From Ciceribacter ferrooxidans (lineage in GTDB: Bacteria > Pseudomonadota > Alphaproteobacteria > Rhizobiales > Rhizobiaceae), in assembly GCF_004137355.1 (NCBI RefSeq), contig NZ_SDVB01000170.1:248001-312000 (forward strand): 64,000 nucleotides of DNA, written 5' to 3'. Every line of letters begins with the position of its first letter. Positions within the stretch are counted from its first letter, which is position 1. The notes below the pieces were generated by a model. It was not told where the DNA came from and made no database searches. It saw nothing but the letters and a program-made list of their open reading frames with translations. Below are positions 29,639 to 36,904 of the stretch, piece by piece. Both the position numbers and the translations under genes were made by a program.

Positions 29639-31024
29639 TCAGCGGCCGTCGACGGTTCGCAGGCCGATCCACTTGTCCTTGACCGCCTCGTAGTGCACCT
29701 CGGACCGGTATTCGGCGACCTCCAGCCCCTGGCTCTGAACCGTCAGCTTGCCGGATGCGGCGAGAACCGAATAGCTCGCGACGACCGCGTTGCGCTGGTA
29801 GCCAACGAGGCTCTCCTTGGCCTGAAGCACGGTATCCTGGGCATTCAGGACGTCGAGCGTCGTCTTCTGCCCGACATTCCGCTCCTCGATGACGCCCTGG
29901 AGCGCGAGATTGGCGGCGCTCAACTGCTTGCGTGCGGCCGAGATCGCCGCGGTCGCGGCCTGCATCTGCGCATAGGCCGAAGTCACCTGCTGGAGTACCG
30001 CCGCGCGTGCCGAGTCGACCATGATGCGCTGCTCGCCCAGCGTCTCCTTCGCCTGACGGATGCGACCGAATTCCGCACCGCCCTGGTAGAGCGGCACCTT
30101 GAGCTGCGCGGTGATCGAGGCGCTCGAATAATCCGTATCGCTGGAGCTCGTATTCGACGTCGTATGACGGCCGACATTGCCCTCGATGACGACACCGGGA
30201 AGCAGCATGCCCTCCGCCGACTTCACCTGATAACCGGCGGCATCCACCGCGTGCAGGGCGGCGAGAACCGACGGATGCTCGCGGATCGCCGAGGCGGCCG
30301 CAGCATCTAGGCTCGACGGCAGCGCCTTGCTCGCCGGATTGGGCTGCTTGATGCCGGAGGGGCTCTCGCCGACGACCTGCACATAGGTCGCCTCGCTCTG
30401 CTTCAACTGGGCGATCGCCGCGGCGAGAAGCGCCTGCGCGCCGGCAAGCTGCGCCTCTGCTTGGCTGACGTCGGTGCGCGTACCCTCGCCCACTTCGAGA
30501 CGGGCGTTGGCAGCGTTAAGCTGCTCCTGCAGGAAGGCGAGGTTCTGCTTGCGGATGACCACGATCTGCTGGTCGCGGGCCACGTCCGCATAGGCCTGTG
30601 CGGCGGCGAGCAGGATGGATATCTCGTTGGCCTTCAGGTTTTCGCGGCTGGCGAAGACGCCTGCTTCCGCTGCGCGAACATTGTTCAGCGTCTGAAATCC
30701 GTCGAAGATCATCTGCGTGATCGAGAGGCCGACGTCCGTCTGATTGTAGTCATTGGTGTAGCCCGACGGCATGCCGCTCATATGACTGACCGACAATTGC
30801 GTCGCCGAGGCCGTTGCCGCGACCTGGGGCCGCATGCCCGCCTTGGCGATGGTGACGTTTTCGTCGGTCGCCCTCAGGCGTGCCCGCACGGCGTTGAGAT
30901 CCGGGTTGTTCTCATAGGCCTTTGCCATGGCGCCGAAGATCGTCTCGGCGGCGGCCATTCCCGGCATCAGCGCCAGAACGGATGCCAGAGTAGCGGCACA
31001 TACGGTCTTTCGAATGAACGACAC
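29639..31024 (-). CDS. tolC: Outer-membrane efflux/secretion protein TolC
   Basis: A 461-residue outer-membrane channel with a signal peptide (SVLALMPGMAAA) and two repeats of the OEP coiled-coil fold. The first holds ANEISILLAAAQAYADVARDQQIVVIRKQNL and the LEVGEGTRTDVSQAEAQL turn; the second has the matching IEERNVGQKTTLDVLNAQDTVLQAKESLV. TolC trimers connect to inner-membrane pumps and to type I secretion of RTX proteins. No pump genes are adjacent, which is normal for a shared TolC. The PCMT-family gene lies upstream on the same strand, separated by a terminator. Confidence 0.94.
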   Translation of the reverse strand: MSFIRKTVCAATLASVLALMPGMAAAETIFGAMAKAYENNPDLNAVRARLRATDENVTIAKAGMRPQVAATASATQLSVSHMSGMPSGYTNDYNQTDVGLSITQMIFDGFQTLNNVRAAEAGVFASRENLKANEISILLAAAQAYADVARDQQIVVIRKQNLAFLQEQLNAANARLEVGEGTRTDVSQAEAQLAGAQALLAAAIAQLKQSEATYVQVVGESPSGIKQPNPASKALPSSLDAAAASAIREHPSVLAALHAVDAAGYQVKSAEGMLLPGVVIEGNVGRHTTSNTSSSDTDYSSASITAQLKVPLYQGGAEFGRIRQAKETLGEQRIMVDSARAAVLQQVTSAYAQMQAATAAISAARKQLSAANLALQGVIEERNVGQKTTLDVLNAQDTVLQAKESLVGYQRNAVVASYSVLAASGKLTVQSQGLEVAEYRSEVHYEAVKDKWIGLRTVDGR

Positions 31025-31167
31025 GGGACATCAACTCCAAATTTTTCCGCCGATCCGACGCCGTCCTCGACCAAAACCTTGGCTTTGATTCCGAGCCGTC
31101 GCGGAAACTCCCTCACCTAGATGACCCGACGCTCGCAAAGCTGCAACCCGGACCGCTCCGCCGCAAA

Positions 31168-31212
31168 AAGAAAACCGATGCGACGTTGCCAAAAAACAAC
31201 ATGCGGCATCGG
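31168..31212 (-). terminator. Probable terminator of the second PCMT gene
   Basis: A bulged hairpin: outer seven-base stem CCGATGC / GCATCGG with an inner GTTG / CAAC. On the minus strand it is followed by TTTTCTTTTTG. It lies 63 bases after the PCMT stop and 144 bases before the tolC start. Confidence 0.75.
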
Positions 31213-31274
31213 TTCAATCAAAGGCAATTCGGGACGGCTGCGCCGTCCCCCGGCCAATATGTCGCAGGTCCGGT

Positions 31275-31946
31275 TCAGAAGACGAATTCTGCGGCCTTGC
31301 GGAAGCCCGGCAGCGGTTTCACCGACGTGTTGAAATGCTCGCTGAAGGAGGACACGCCGTGGGCGCGGACATAGAGCCGCGCGCGGGCGGCGTTGCCGTA
31401 GCCGACGACAGCGACCAGTCGGCCGCCTTCGTGGAGCTGGGACAACAGCGTCTCGGGCACTTCCTCGACGGCGCCGTTGATGAAGATGACGTCATAGGGG
31501 CCCTCGCCGGCATAGCCCTTTTCGAGTTCGCCGGTCACCACGGCCACGTTGTCATAGCCGAGTTCGGAAAGCGTTGCAGTCGCGTTCGCCGCGAGCGTCC
31601 CGTCGCACTCGACGGCGACCACGGAGCCGCCAACCTGCGAGAGAATCGCCGCTGCATAGCCTGCGCCACAACCGATTTCCAGGACAACGTCGTCCTTGGT
31701 GATCGCGGCAAGCTGGACGAGCTTGGCGAGCGGCGACGGCTCCATGATGTAGCGGGGCGGGTTGCCGTCCTGGGCGGGCGCGACCTGCAGATCCTCGTCG
31801 ATATAGGCGAGCGGCTTCAGGTCAGCCGGTACGAATGCCTCGCGCGGTACCGTCAGGAACGCCGAAAGCACGGAATGCGACGTCACATCGGTCGTGCGTA
31901 TCTGGTTGTCCACCATCTTGGTGCGTGCAGCTTCGAAGTCCATCAT
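31275..31946 (-). CDS. PCMT-family methyltransferase (second isoaspartate methyltransferase-like)
   Basis: A 223-residue SAM-dependent methyltransferase of the PCMT family, different from the pcm gene at 7.0-7.7 kb. The N-terminus ARTKMVDNQIRTTDVTSHSVLSAFLTVPREAFVP and the SAM site VLEIGCGAGYAAAILSQVGG are typical. The substrate loop reads PPRYIMEPSPLAKL instead of the IPIECG type, so the substrate may differ from isoaspartyl proteins. It lies upstream of tolC, a pairing I recall from other rhizobia. Family is firm, the reaction less so. Confidence 0.85.
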   Translation of the reverse strand: MMDFEAARTKMVDNQIRTTDVTSHSVLSAFLTVPREAFVPADLKPLAYIDEDLQVAPAQDGNPPRYIMEPSPLAKLVQLAAITKDDVVLEIGCGAGYAAAILSQVGGSVVAVECDGTLAANATATLSELGYDNVAVVTGELEKGYAGEGPYDVIFINGAVEEVPETLLSQLHEGGRLVAVVGYGNAARARLYVRAHGVSSFSEHFNTSVKPLPGFRKAAEFVF

Positions 31947-32102
31947 GATTGTCGTCCCACTTGCGGCCGGGTGTCTGTCTCTCGGCGTGTCTTAATTGCA
32001 GGAAGGCCCGCTTTCAAGGCTTCCCCTCCGGGATCAGGGGAAATCGCGACGAACTGACCTCGAAACCCCAGACAAAGCGGAGGAGAGAGCCGGCATGGGA
32101 GG

Positions 32103-32139
32103 CAAAAACAAAGGCCGGTTCGGATACCGAACCGGCCTT
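32103..32139. terminator. tRNA-Asn terminator
   Basis: A perfect 13-base stem AAGGCCGGTTCGG / CCGAACCGGCCTT with an ATA loop. On the minus strand it is followed by TGTTTTTG, 27 bases past the tRNA 3' end. Confidence 0.88.
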
Positions 32140-32165
32140 GCATTCAGCAATTCTGCTGAAGAATC

Positions 32166-32240
32166 TGGCTCCCCGGGCCGGATTCGAACCGGCGACCTGT
32201 CGATTAACAGTCGAATGCTCTACCGCTGAGCTACCAGGGA
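32166..32240 (-). tRNA. tRNA-Asn (anticodon GTT)
   Basis: A full cloverleaf on the minus strand. The acceptor arm TCCCTGG pairs with CCGGGGA, the D arm is AGCTCAGCGGTAGAGC, the anticodon loop CTGTTAA gives GTT, and the T arm is GCCGG-TTCGAAT-CCGGC. The discriminator is G and the CCA end is encoded (32166-32168). Confidence 0.96.
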
Positions 32241-32401
32241 TCACCGCTCGCCGCGGCGTGAGGGGGCTAATACAAATGCTTGCTCGATTTGCCAAGCGGT
32301 TTTTTCAAAAAAATGCCGTCCCCTTGTTCAATTCTCCTCAGTACCCATCTTTTCCCCAGGCAGGACAAGGTTTTGGCACCTTTCGGTTATATAGGTAGCA
32401 A

Positions 32402-32680
32402 ATGGCCGAAAAGAAATATCGCATCGACAGGGAGAAAGGACGCCTGATCCTCGGGCGGCTGGAACTGCCCTTTCCCCGCTCGCGCAACGGGCGCGTTGCC
32501 GTGGGCTCCGGCCTCGTCGCCGGAGGTATCCTGGGTTTCCTCCCGGTTCTGGGCTTCTGGATGATTCCGCTGGGGCTGCTGATCCTGTCCCAGGAACTGC
32601 CCGCCGTACGCCGGCGCAGGCGCAAGGCCGCGATCTGGTGGCGCAAGCGCTATCCACAGGTCAACCGCGCAGGGCGCTGA
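32402..32680 (+). CDS. Small membrane protein, PGPGW-like
   Basis: A 92-residue protein with one or two hydrophobic segments (about residues 30-62: VAVGSGLVAGGILGFLPVLG, then FWMIPLGLLILSQ). A basic tail follows (AVRRRRRKAAIWWRKRYPQ). This matches the small PGPGW transmembrane family, whose function is not known. It lies alone between tRNA-Asn and tRNA-Cys, and the ribosome site before the ATG is poor. Membrane placement is clear from the sequence; anything more would be a guess. Confidence 0.75.
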   Translation: MAEKKYRIDREKGRLILGRLELPFPRSRNGRVAVGSGLVAGGILGFLPVLGFWMIPLGLLILSQELPAVRRRRRKAAIWWRKRYPQVNRAGR

Positions 32681-32808
32681 CGTCCCCTTCGCTCTCTCCC
32701 GAGACGAGGGCACCCGACAAAAAAACATGTCCGCGCGGTGGTTCCCCCTTGCGCTCGTCTTTGATCCGTTCTAAACGCCCGTCACCACTCGCTTTTAAAG
32801 CATCGGAC

Positions 32809-32882
32809 GGCCTCGTGGCGGAGTGGTTACGCAGAGGACTGCAAATCCTTGCACCCCGGTTCGATTCCGGGCGAGGCCTCCA
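32809..32882 (+). tRNA. tRNA-Cys (anticodon GCA)
   Basis: A full cloverleaf: acceptor GGCCTCG / CGAGGCC, anticodon loop CTGCAAA giving GCA, T arm CCCGG-TTCGATT-CCGGG, discriminator T as usual for cysteine, and an encoded CCA at 32880-32882. Confidence 0.97.
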
Positions 32883-32917
32883 CCGCTTCCAAATCTCCTT
32901 ATCTTTCCCGTACCTGA

Positions 32918-32945
32918 ACGGACCAAATCAGGTCCGTCATTTTTT
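32918..32945 (+). terminator. tRNA-Cys terminator
   Basis: A perfect seven-base stem ACGGACC / GGTCCGT with a six-base loop, followed by CATTTTTT, 35 bases after the tRNA end. Confidence 0.85.
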
Positions 32946-33164
32946 GCACGTCTTTCCCTTCCCAGCTGTTCGCGCCGAGGAACATTCCCGTGCCCGATGC
33001 GTTTGGCGGTGCCGGCGTGCGCACCCCCCTGAGGCGCGACGGCAAAAAACGGCATCGTTCCCCGCTTCCCTCCCCCGGGAAGCGGGGTTTGCCATTTAGG
33101 GTTTCCCGAGCGGATCAAAAAATCCGTTCCAGCTGGAACAAAGAGGCCGGCGGCGCGTTTGTCG

Positions 33165-33275
33165 CGATCGCCGGGCCGCACCATCCACCTTGTGCGGTCC
33201 TGCGAGGTTGCTCCCAGCCCAGTCTCTACTCGGAGACGGAACAACTTGCGGCGGGTATGAACCCGCCGCATTTTT
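33165..33275 (+). ncRNA. Candidate small RNA with its own terminator
   Basis: This intergenic stretch folds like an independent sRNA on the plus strand. Hairpin 1 is CCGCAC / GTGCGG, hairpin 2 is an inner GTCTC-TACTCG-GAGAC closed by an outer GTTG / CAAC, and hairpin 3 is a terminator (33247-33275: TGCGGCGGGT / ACCCGCCGCA, ATGA loop, five T). An unpaired CTCCC lies in the arm of hairpin 2 and could act as an anti-Shine-Dalgarno seed. The upstream tRNA already has a terminator, so hairpin 3 must end another transcript. The 5' end is a guess. Alternatively it is an attenuator in the leader of the gene at 33362. Confidence 0.55.
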
Positions 33276-33361
33276 CGTTTCTCGCCGGCTCGCGAAGGAA
33301 GCCCTTCGGAACAATCCCTGTCCGCGGCCATTCTTCTCCGGAACCTGCGAAGGAGAAAACG

Positions 33362-33436
33362 ATGAACCAGCTCATCTATCTTGTCGGCCTCGTCGTCGTG
33401 GTGATCGCAATCCTGTCCTTCTTCGGCTTCGCCTGA
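33362..33436 (+). CDS. Membrane microprotein, 24 residues
   Basis: A 25-codon frame (24 residues) that begins MNQLIYLVGLV and is almost wholly hydrophobic: one transmembrane helix with short polar start and an FFGFA end. A very good AAGGAGAA lies seven bases before the ATG. It is below most gene-calling limits. I recall similar tiny membrane ORFs annotated in other rhizobia, but no function. It is downstream of the candidate sRNA and 77 bases before the photolyase gene. Confidence 0.72.
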   Translation: MNQLIYLVGLVVVVIAILSFFGFA

Positions 33437-33513
33437 ACACATGCATCAGGCCGTAGCCGGTTCGCCTCGCGTCCCGTATAAGATGCCGAGAGCAGCAAAG
33501 GGCGAAACGGCAG

Positions 33514-34962
33514 ATGCACGATGCAGGCGGCACCCCGGTCATTCTCTGGTTCCGCAAGGATCTGAGGCTCGGCGATAACCGCGCCATCGCCCATGCTGTG
33601 ACGACCGGACGGCCGGTGCTTCCCCTCTATATCCATGAGCCGAACAACGGGCCGCTCGGCCGCGCGCAGTGCTGGTGGCTGCACCATTCACTTGTCGCCC
33701 TCACCCGCTCGCTGGAGAGACTGGGAAGCAGGCTTCTGCTGCGCAGCGGCCCTCCGAAAGCCGTTCTCTCGACGCTGATTGCAGAAAGCGGGGCGACCGA
33801 GATCCTGTGGAACCGGCGTTACGATCCCGAGGGAATCGAAACCGATTCGGCCCTGAAGGCCGCGCTTCGTGCCGACGGGATCACCGCCCACAGCTTCCCG
33901 GGACAACTGCTGCACGAGCCGTCGCGGATGAAGACGGGCACCGGCGGCTTCTATCGTGTCTACACGCCCTTCTGGCGCGCCTTCGAAAGCTCCGGGGAGC
34001 CCGAGGAGCCGCTCCCGCCGCCGCTCGCCCTGCCCCCGCCGGACGTATGGCCGGACACCGAGACGCTCGATGACTGGCACCTCCTGCCGACGAAGCCGGA
34101 TTGGGCCGCGGAGTTCCGCAACGTCTGGACGCCGGGAGAGGCGGGCGCCCAAAGACGGCTCCAGGATTTCGTCAAGGCCGGGCTTCAAGGCTATGCCGTC
34201 CGCCGCAACTTCCCCGCCGAACCGCATGTCTCCATGCTCTCGCCGCACCTCGCTCTCGGCGAAATTTCGCCGGCACAGATATGGCGCGCGACACGCGTGC
34301 TTGCCGGCGATGTACGTGTGGAGGACCTTACGAGCCTCCGCAAGGAGCTGGTCTGGCGGGAGTTCAGCTATCACCTGCTCTTTCACTTCCCCGAGCTGGC
34401 ACGACGCAACTTTTCGGAAAAGTTCGACGGCTTCCCGTGGCGGAACGATCCGGAAGGGCTGCAGCGGTGGCAGCGCGGCGAAACCGGCTACCCCATCGTC
34501 GACGCCGGCATGCGACAGCTCTGGCGGACCGGGTGGATGCACAACCGGGTGCGCATGATCGTCGCCTCCTTCCTCGTCAAGGACCTGCTGATCGACTGGC
34601 GGGAGGGCGAGCGCTGGTTTCGCGACACGCTCGTCGACGCCGATCCGGCGTCGAATGCCGCGAGCTGGCAATGGGTCGCCGGCTCCGGAGCGGATGCCGC
34701 ACCCTTCTTCCGCATCTTCAACCCGATCAGCCAAGGGGAGAAGTTCGATCCCGACGGCGCCTATGTGCGAAAGTTCGTGCCCGAGCTGAAGGCACTCCCG
34801 GACAAGTTCATCCACAAGCCCTTCGACGCGCCGCTTCCAGTGCTCGAAGACGCCGGCGTTTCCCTCGGCAAAACCTATCCACTGCCGATCGTCGACCACA
34901 AGGCGGCGCGCGAACGGGCGCTCGCGGCCTTTCGCGGGCTCGCCGGTCCGTCGGCCGGATAG
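33514..34962 (+). CDS. phr: Deoxyribodipyrimidine photolyase (class I)
   Basis: A 482-residue flavoprotein that repairs cyclobutane pyrimidine dimers with blue light. The N-terminal antenna domain starts at VILWFRKDLRLGDN. The C-terminal FAD domain has the photolyase core: LVWREFSYHLLFHFPE, then YPIVDAGMRQLWRTGWMHNRVRMIVASFLVKDLL with the DNA-binding tryptophans and WRTGWMHNR. Length is normal for class I. No partner gene is next to it. Confidence 0.94.
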   Translation: MHDAGGTPVILWFRKDLRLGDNRAIAHAVTTGRPVLPLYIHEPNNGPLGRAQCWWLHHSLVALTRSLERLGSRLLLRSGPPKAVLSTLIAESGATEILWNRRYDPEGIETDSALKAALRADGITAHSFPGQLLHEPSRMKTGTGGFYRVYTPFWRAFESSGEPEEPLPPPLALPPPDVWPDTETLDDWHLLPTKPDWAAEFRNVWTPGEAGAQRRLQDFVKAGLQGYAVRRNFPAEPHVSMLSPHLALGEISPAQIWRATRVLAGDVRVEDLTSLRKELVWREFSYHLLFHFPELARRNFSEKFDGFPWRNDPEGLQRWQRGETGYPIVDAGMRQLWRTGWMHNRVRMIVASFLVKDLLIDWREGERWFRDTLVDADPASNAASWQWVAGSGADAAPFFRIFNPISQGEKFDPDGAYVRKFVPELKALPDKFIHKPFDAPLPVLEDAGVSLGKTYPLPIVDHKAARERALAAFRGLAGPSAG

Positions 34963-35101
34963 ATCGCGCTCGCGGCCAATCGCCCGCAAAGCACGGTTTT
35001 TCTATGCCGACGCTCCGCCGCGGAACCGAATTCCTTGTCTTCTTCGTCTTGAGATTTGAAAAGTCGCTCCTTAATCTTCCGACAGAGAGAAGGCTCATCC
35101 C

Positions 35102-36139
35102 ATGGCATTTCATCCCTCCGTCCTCGAGGCGATCGGTAATACGCCGCTCATCCGGCTGAAGAACGCCTCGGAGGCGACCGGCTGCACCATTCTCGGCAAG
35201 GCGGAGTTCCTGAACCCCGGCCAGTCGGTCAAGGATCGCGCCGCGCTCTACATCATCCGTGATGCCGAGAAGAAAGGCCTGCTCGCGCCCGGCGGCGTCA
35301 TCGTCGAAGGGACGGCCGGCAATACCGGCATCGGCCTCACGCTGGTCGCCAAGGCGCTCGGCTATCGCACGGTGATCGTCATCCCCGAAACCCAGAGCCA
35401 GGAAAAGAAGGATGCGCTGCGTCTTCTCGGGGCCGAGCTCGTCGAGGTTCCGGCCGTTCCGTACAAGAACCCGAACAACTATGTGCGGCTCTCCGGCCGC
35501 CTCGCCGAACAGCTGGCAAGGACGGAGCCGAACGGGGCGATCTGGGCGAACCAGTTCGACAACACGGTGAACCGCGACGCCCATATCGCGACCACCGCGC
35601 GGGAAATCTACGCGCAGACCGAAGGCAAGGTGGACGGCTTCATTTGCGCCGTCGGCTCGGGCGGCACGCTGGCCGGCACCGCCGCCGGGCTGCGGGAGTT
35701 GAAGCGTGACGTCAAGATCGGCATCGCCGATCCCGAGGGTGCCGCTCTCTACGAATACTACCGGAACGGCGAATTGAAGTCCTCCGGTTCCTCGATCACC
35801 GAAGGTATCGGTCAGGGCCGCATCACCGCCAATCTCGAAGGCTTCACGCCGGACTTCGCCTATCAGATCCCGGACTCCGAAGCGCTGCCGATCATCTTCG
35901 ACCTCGTGCAGCAGGAAGGGCTCTGCCTCGGCGGCTCGTCAGGCATCAATATCGCCGGCGCGATCCGCCTTGCCCGTGAGCTCGGTCCGGGGCATACCAT
36001 CGTGACCATGCTCTGCGACTATGGCAACCGCTACCAGTCCAAACTGTTCAACCCCGCCTTCCTCGCGTCGAAGGCCCTGCCGCTCCCCGGCTGGCTCGAG
36101 ACGACGACAGAATTCGACCTGCCCTTCGAGACCGCATAG
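35102..36139 (+). CDS. Cysteine synthase-family PLP enzyme (CysK paralogue)
   Basis: A 345-residue fold-type II PLP enzyme. The Schiff-base lysine is in NPGQSVKDRAA (about residue 43), and the phosphate-binding GSGGTLAGT lies near residue 185. The substrate loop reads GTAGNTG where O-acetylserine sulfhydrylases normally have TSGNTG, a variant seen in part of the CysK/CBS superfamily. So it could use O-acetylserine, O-phosphoserine or a related substrate. It leads an operon with AlaX (nine bases later) and the sulfurtransferase (18 bases after that), which supports a cysteine/sulfur role. Confidence 0.88.
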   Translation: MAFHPSVLEAIGNTPLIRLKNASEATGCTILGKAEFLNPGQSVKDRAALYIIRDAEKKGLLAPGGVIVEGTAGNTGIGLTLVAKALGYRTVIVIPETQSQEKKDALRLLGAELVEVPAVPYKNPNNYVRLSGRLAEQLARTEPNGAIWANQFDNTVNRDAHIATTAREIYAQTEGKVDGFICAVGSGGTLAGTAAGLRELKRDVKIGIADPEGAALYEYYRNGELKSSGSSITEGIGQGRITANLEGFTPDFAYQIPDSEALPIIFDLVQQEGLCLGGSSGINIAGAIRLARELGPGHTIVTMLCDYGNRYQSKLFNPAFLASKALPLPGWLETTTEFDLPFETA

Positions 36140-36148
36140 GGAGAAACC

Positions 36149-36886
36149 ATGCCGACCACCGCCCTCTACCGCGACGATTTCTATCTTTCGACCTGCGAGG
36201 CGGTGGTGACGGCGGTCAACGAGGACGGCAGCATCGAAACCGACCGGACCTGCTTCTACGCGACCTCCGGCGGCCAGCCGGGTGACACGGGCTTCCTGGA
36301 ACGCAGCGCCGGTTCGAGGATCGCACTCGACGTCACGCGGCACGGCGCGACAAAGGACATCATCCTTCACATGCCGGCAGAGGGGCAGGCTCTTCCGGCG
36401 GTCGGCGAAACGCTCGTCATGCATGTCGACTGGCCGCGTCGCTACAAGCTGATGCGCATGCACACGGCCTGCCACCTGCTCTCCGTCGTCTGCCCCTTCC
36501 CGATCACCGGCGCCGCCGTCGGCGAGGACGAGTCGCGTGTCGATTTCGACATGACGGAGACGATCGACCGCGACACGGTGACGAAGGACCTGATGCGGCT
36601 CGTCTCTGAAAACCATCCGATCTTCGTACAATGGATCACCGACGAGGAGCTCGTCGCCAATCCGGGCATAGTCAAGTCGAAGAACGTCCGCCCGCCCGTC
36701 GGCATGGGCCGGGTGAGCCTCGTCTGCATCGGCGAAGACTCCGCCGTTGACAGCCAGCCCTGCGGCGGCACACATGTTTCCGAGACCCAGGAGGTCGGGG
36801 CGATTCATATCGCCAAGATTGAAAAGAAGGGCAAGGAGAACCGCCGGTTCCGCATCCGTTTCGGAACGCCGGACGCCCTTGCCTGA
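36149..36886 (+). CDS. Alanyl-tRNA editing protein (AlaX)
   Basis: A 245-residue free-standing editing domain related to the C-terminal part of AlaRS. It hydrolyses tRNA-Ala mischarged with serine or glycine. The zinc ligands are visible in HTACHLL (about residue 105) and CGGTHVSETQEVG (about residue 207). The N-terminal barrel has the usual TCFYATSGGQPGDTG. It sits between the CysK paralogue and the sulfurtransferase fusion with short gaps, so it is likely co-transcribed. The link of AlaX with cysteine synthesis is not obvious. Confidence 0.92.
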   Translation: MPTTALYRDDFYLSTCEAVVTAVNEDGSIETDRTCFYATSGGQPGDTGFLERSAGSRIALDVTRHGATKDIILHMPAEGQALPAVGETLVMHVDWPRRYKLMRMHTACHLLSVVCPFPITGAAVGEDESRVDFDMTETIDRDTVTKDLMRLVSENHPIFVQWITDEELVANPGIVKSKNVRPPVGMGRVSLVCIGEDSAVDSQPCGGTHVSETQEVGAIHIAKIEKKGKENRRFRIRFGTPDALA

Positions 36887-36904
36887 CGGCAACGGGAGAA
36901 AACC

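Larger units (their letters stand above)
32883..33361. other. 479-base region after tRNA-Cys: terminator, two further hairpins, no large gene
   Basis: Between the tRNA and the 24-codon gene I find the tRNA terminator (32918-32945), then a perfect 11-base hairpin CCCCGCTTCCC / GGGAAGCGGGG (33060-33087) followed by only TTTG, then the candidate sRNA with its own terminator (33165-33275). A long in-frame stretch across the region ends within the microprotein frame, but it has no ribosome site and no family look, so I do not call it a gene. Confidence 0.6.

Noticed and set aside
32990-33361. Upstream in-frame extension of the 24-codon microprotein to 148 residues
   Set aside because: The extension has no ribosome site, would be translated through the sRNA hairpins and looks random, while AAGGAGAA sits right before the short start.
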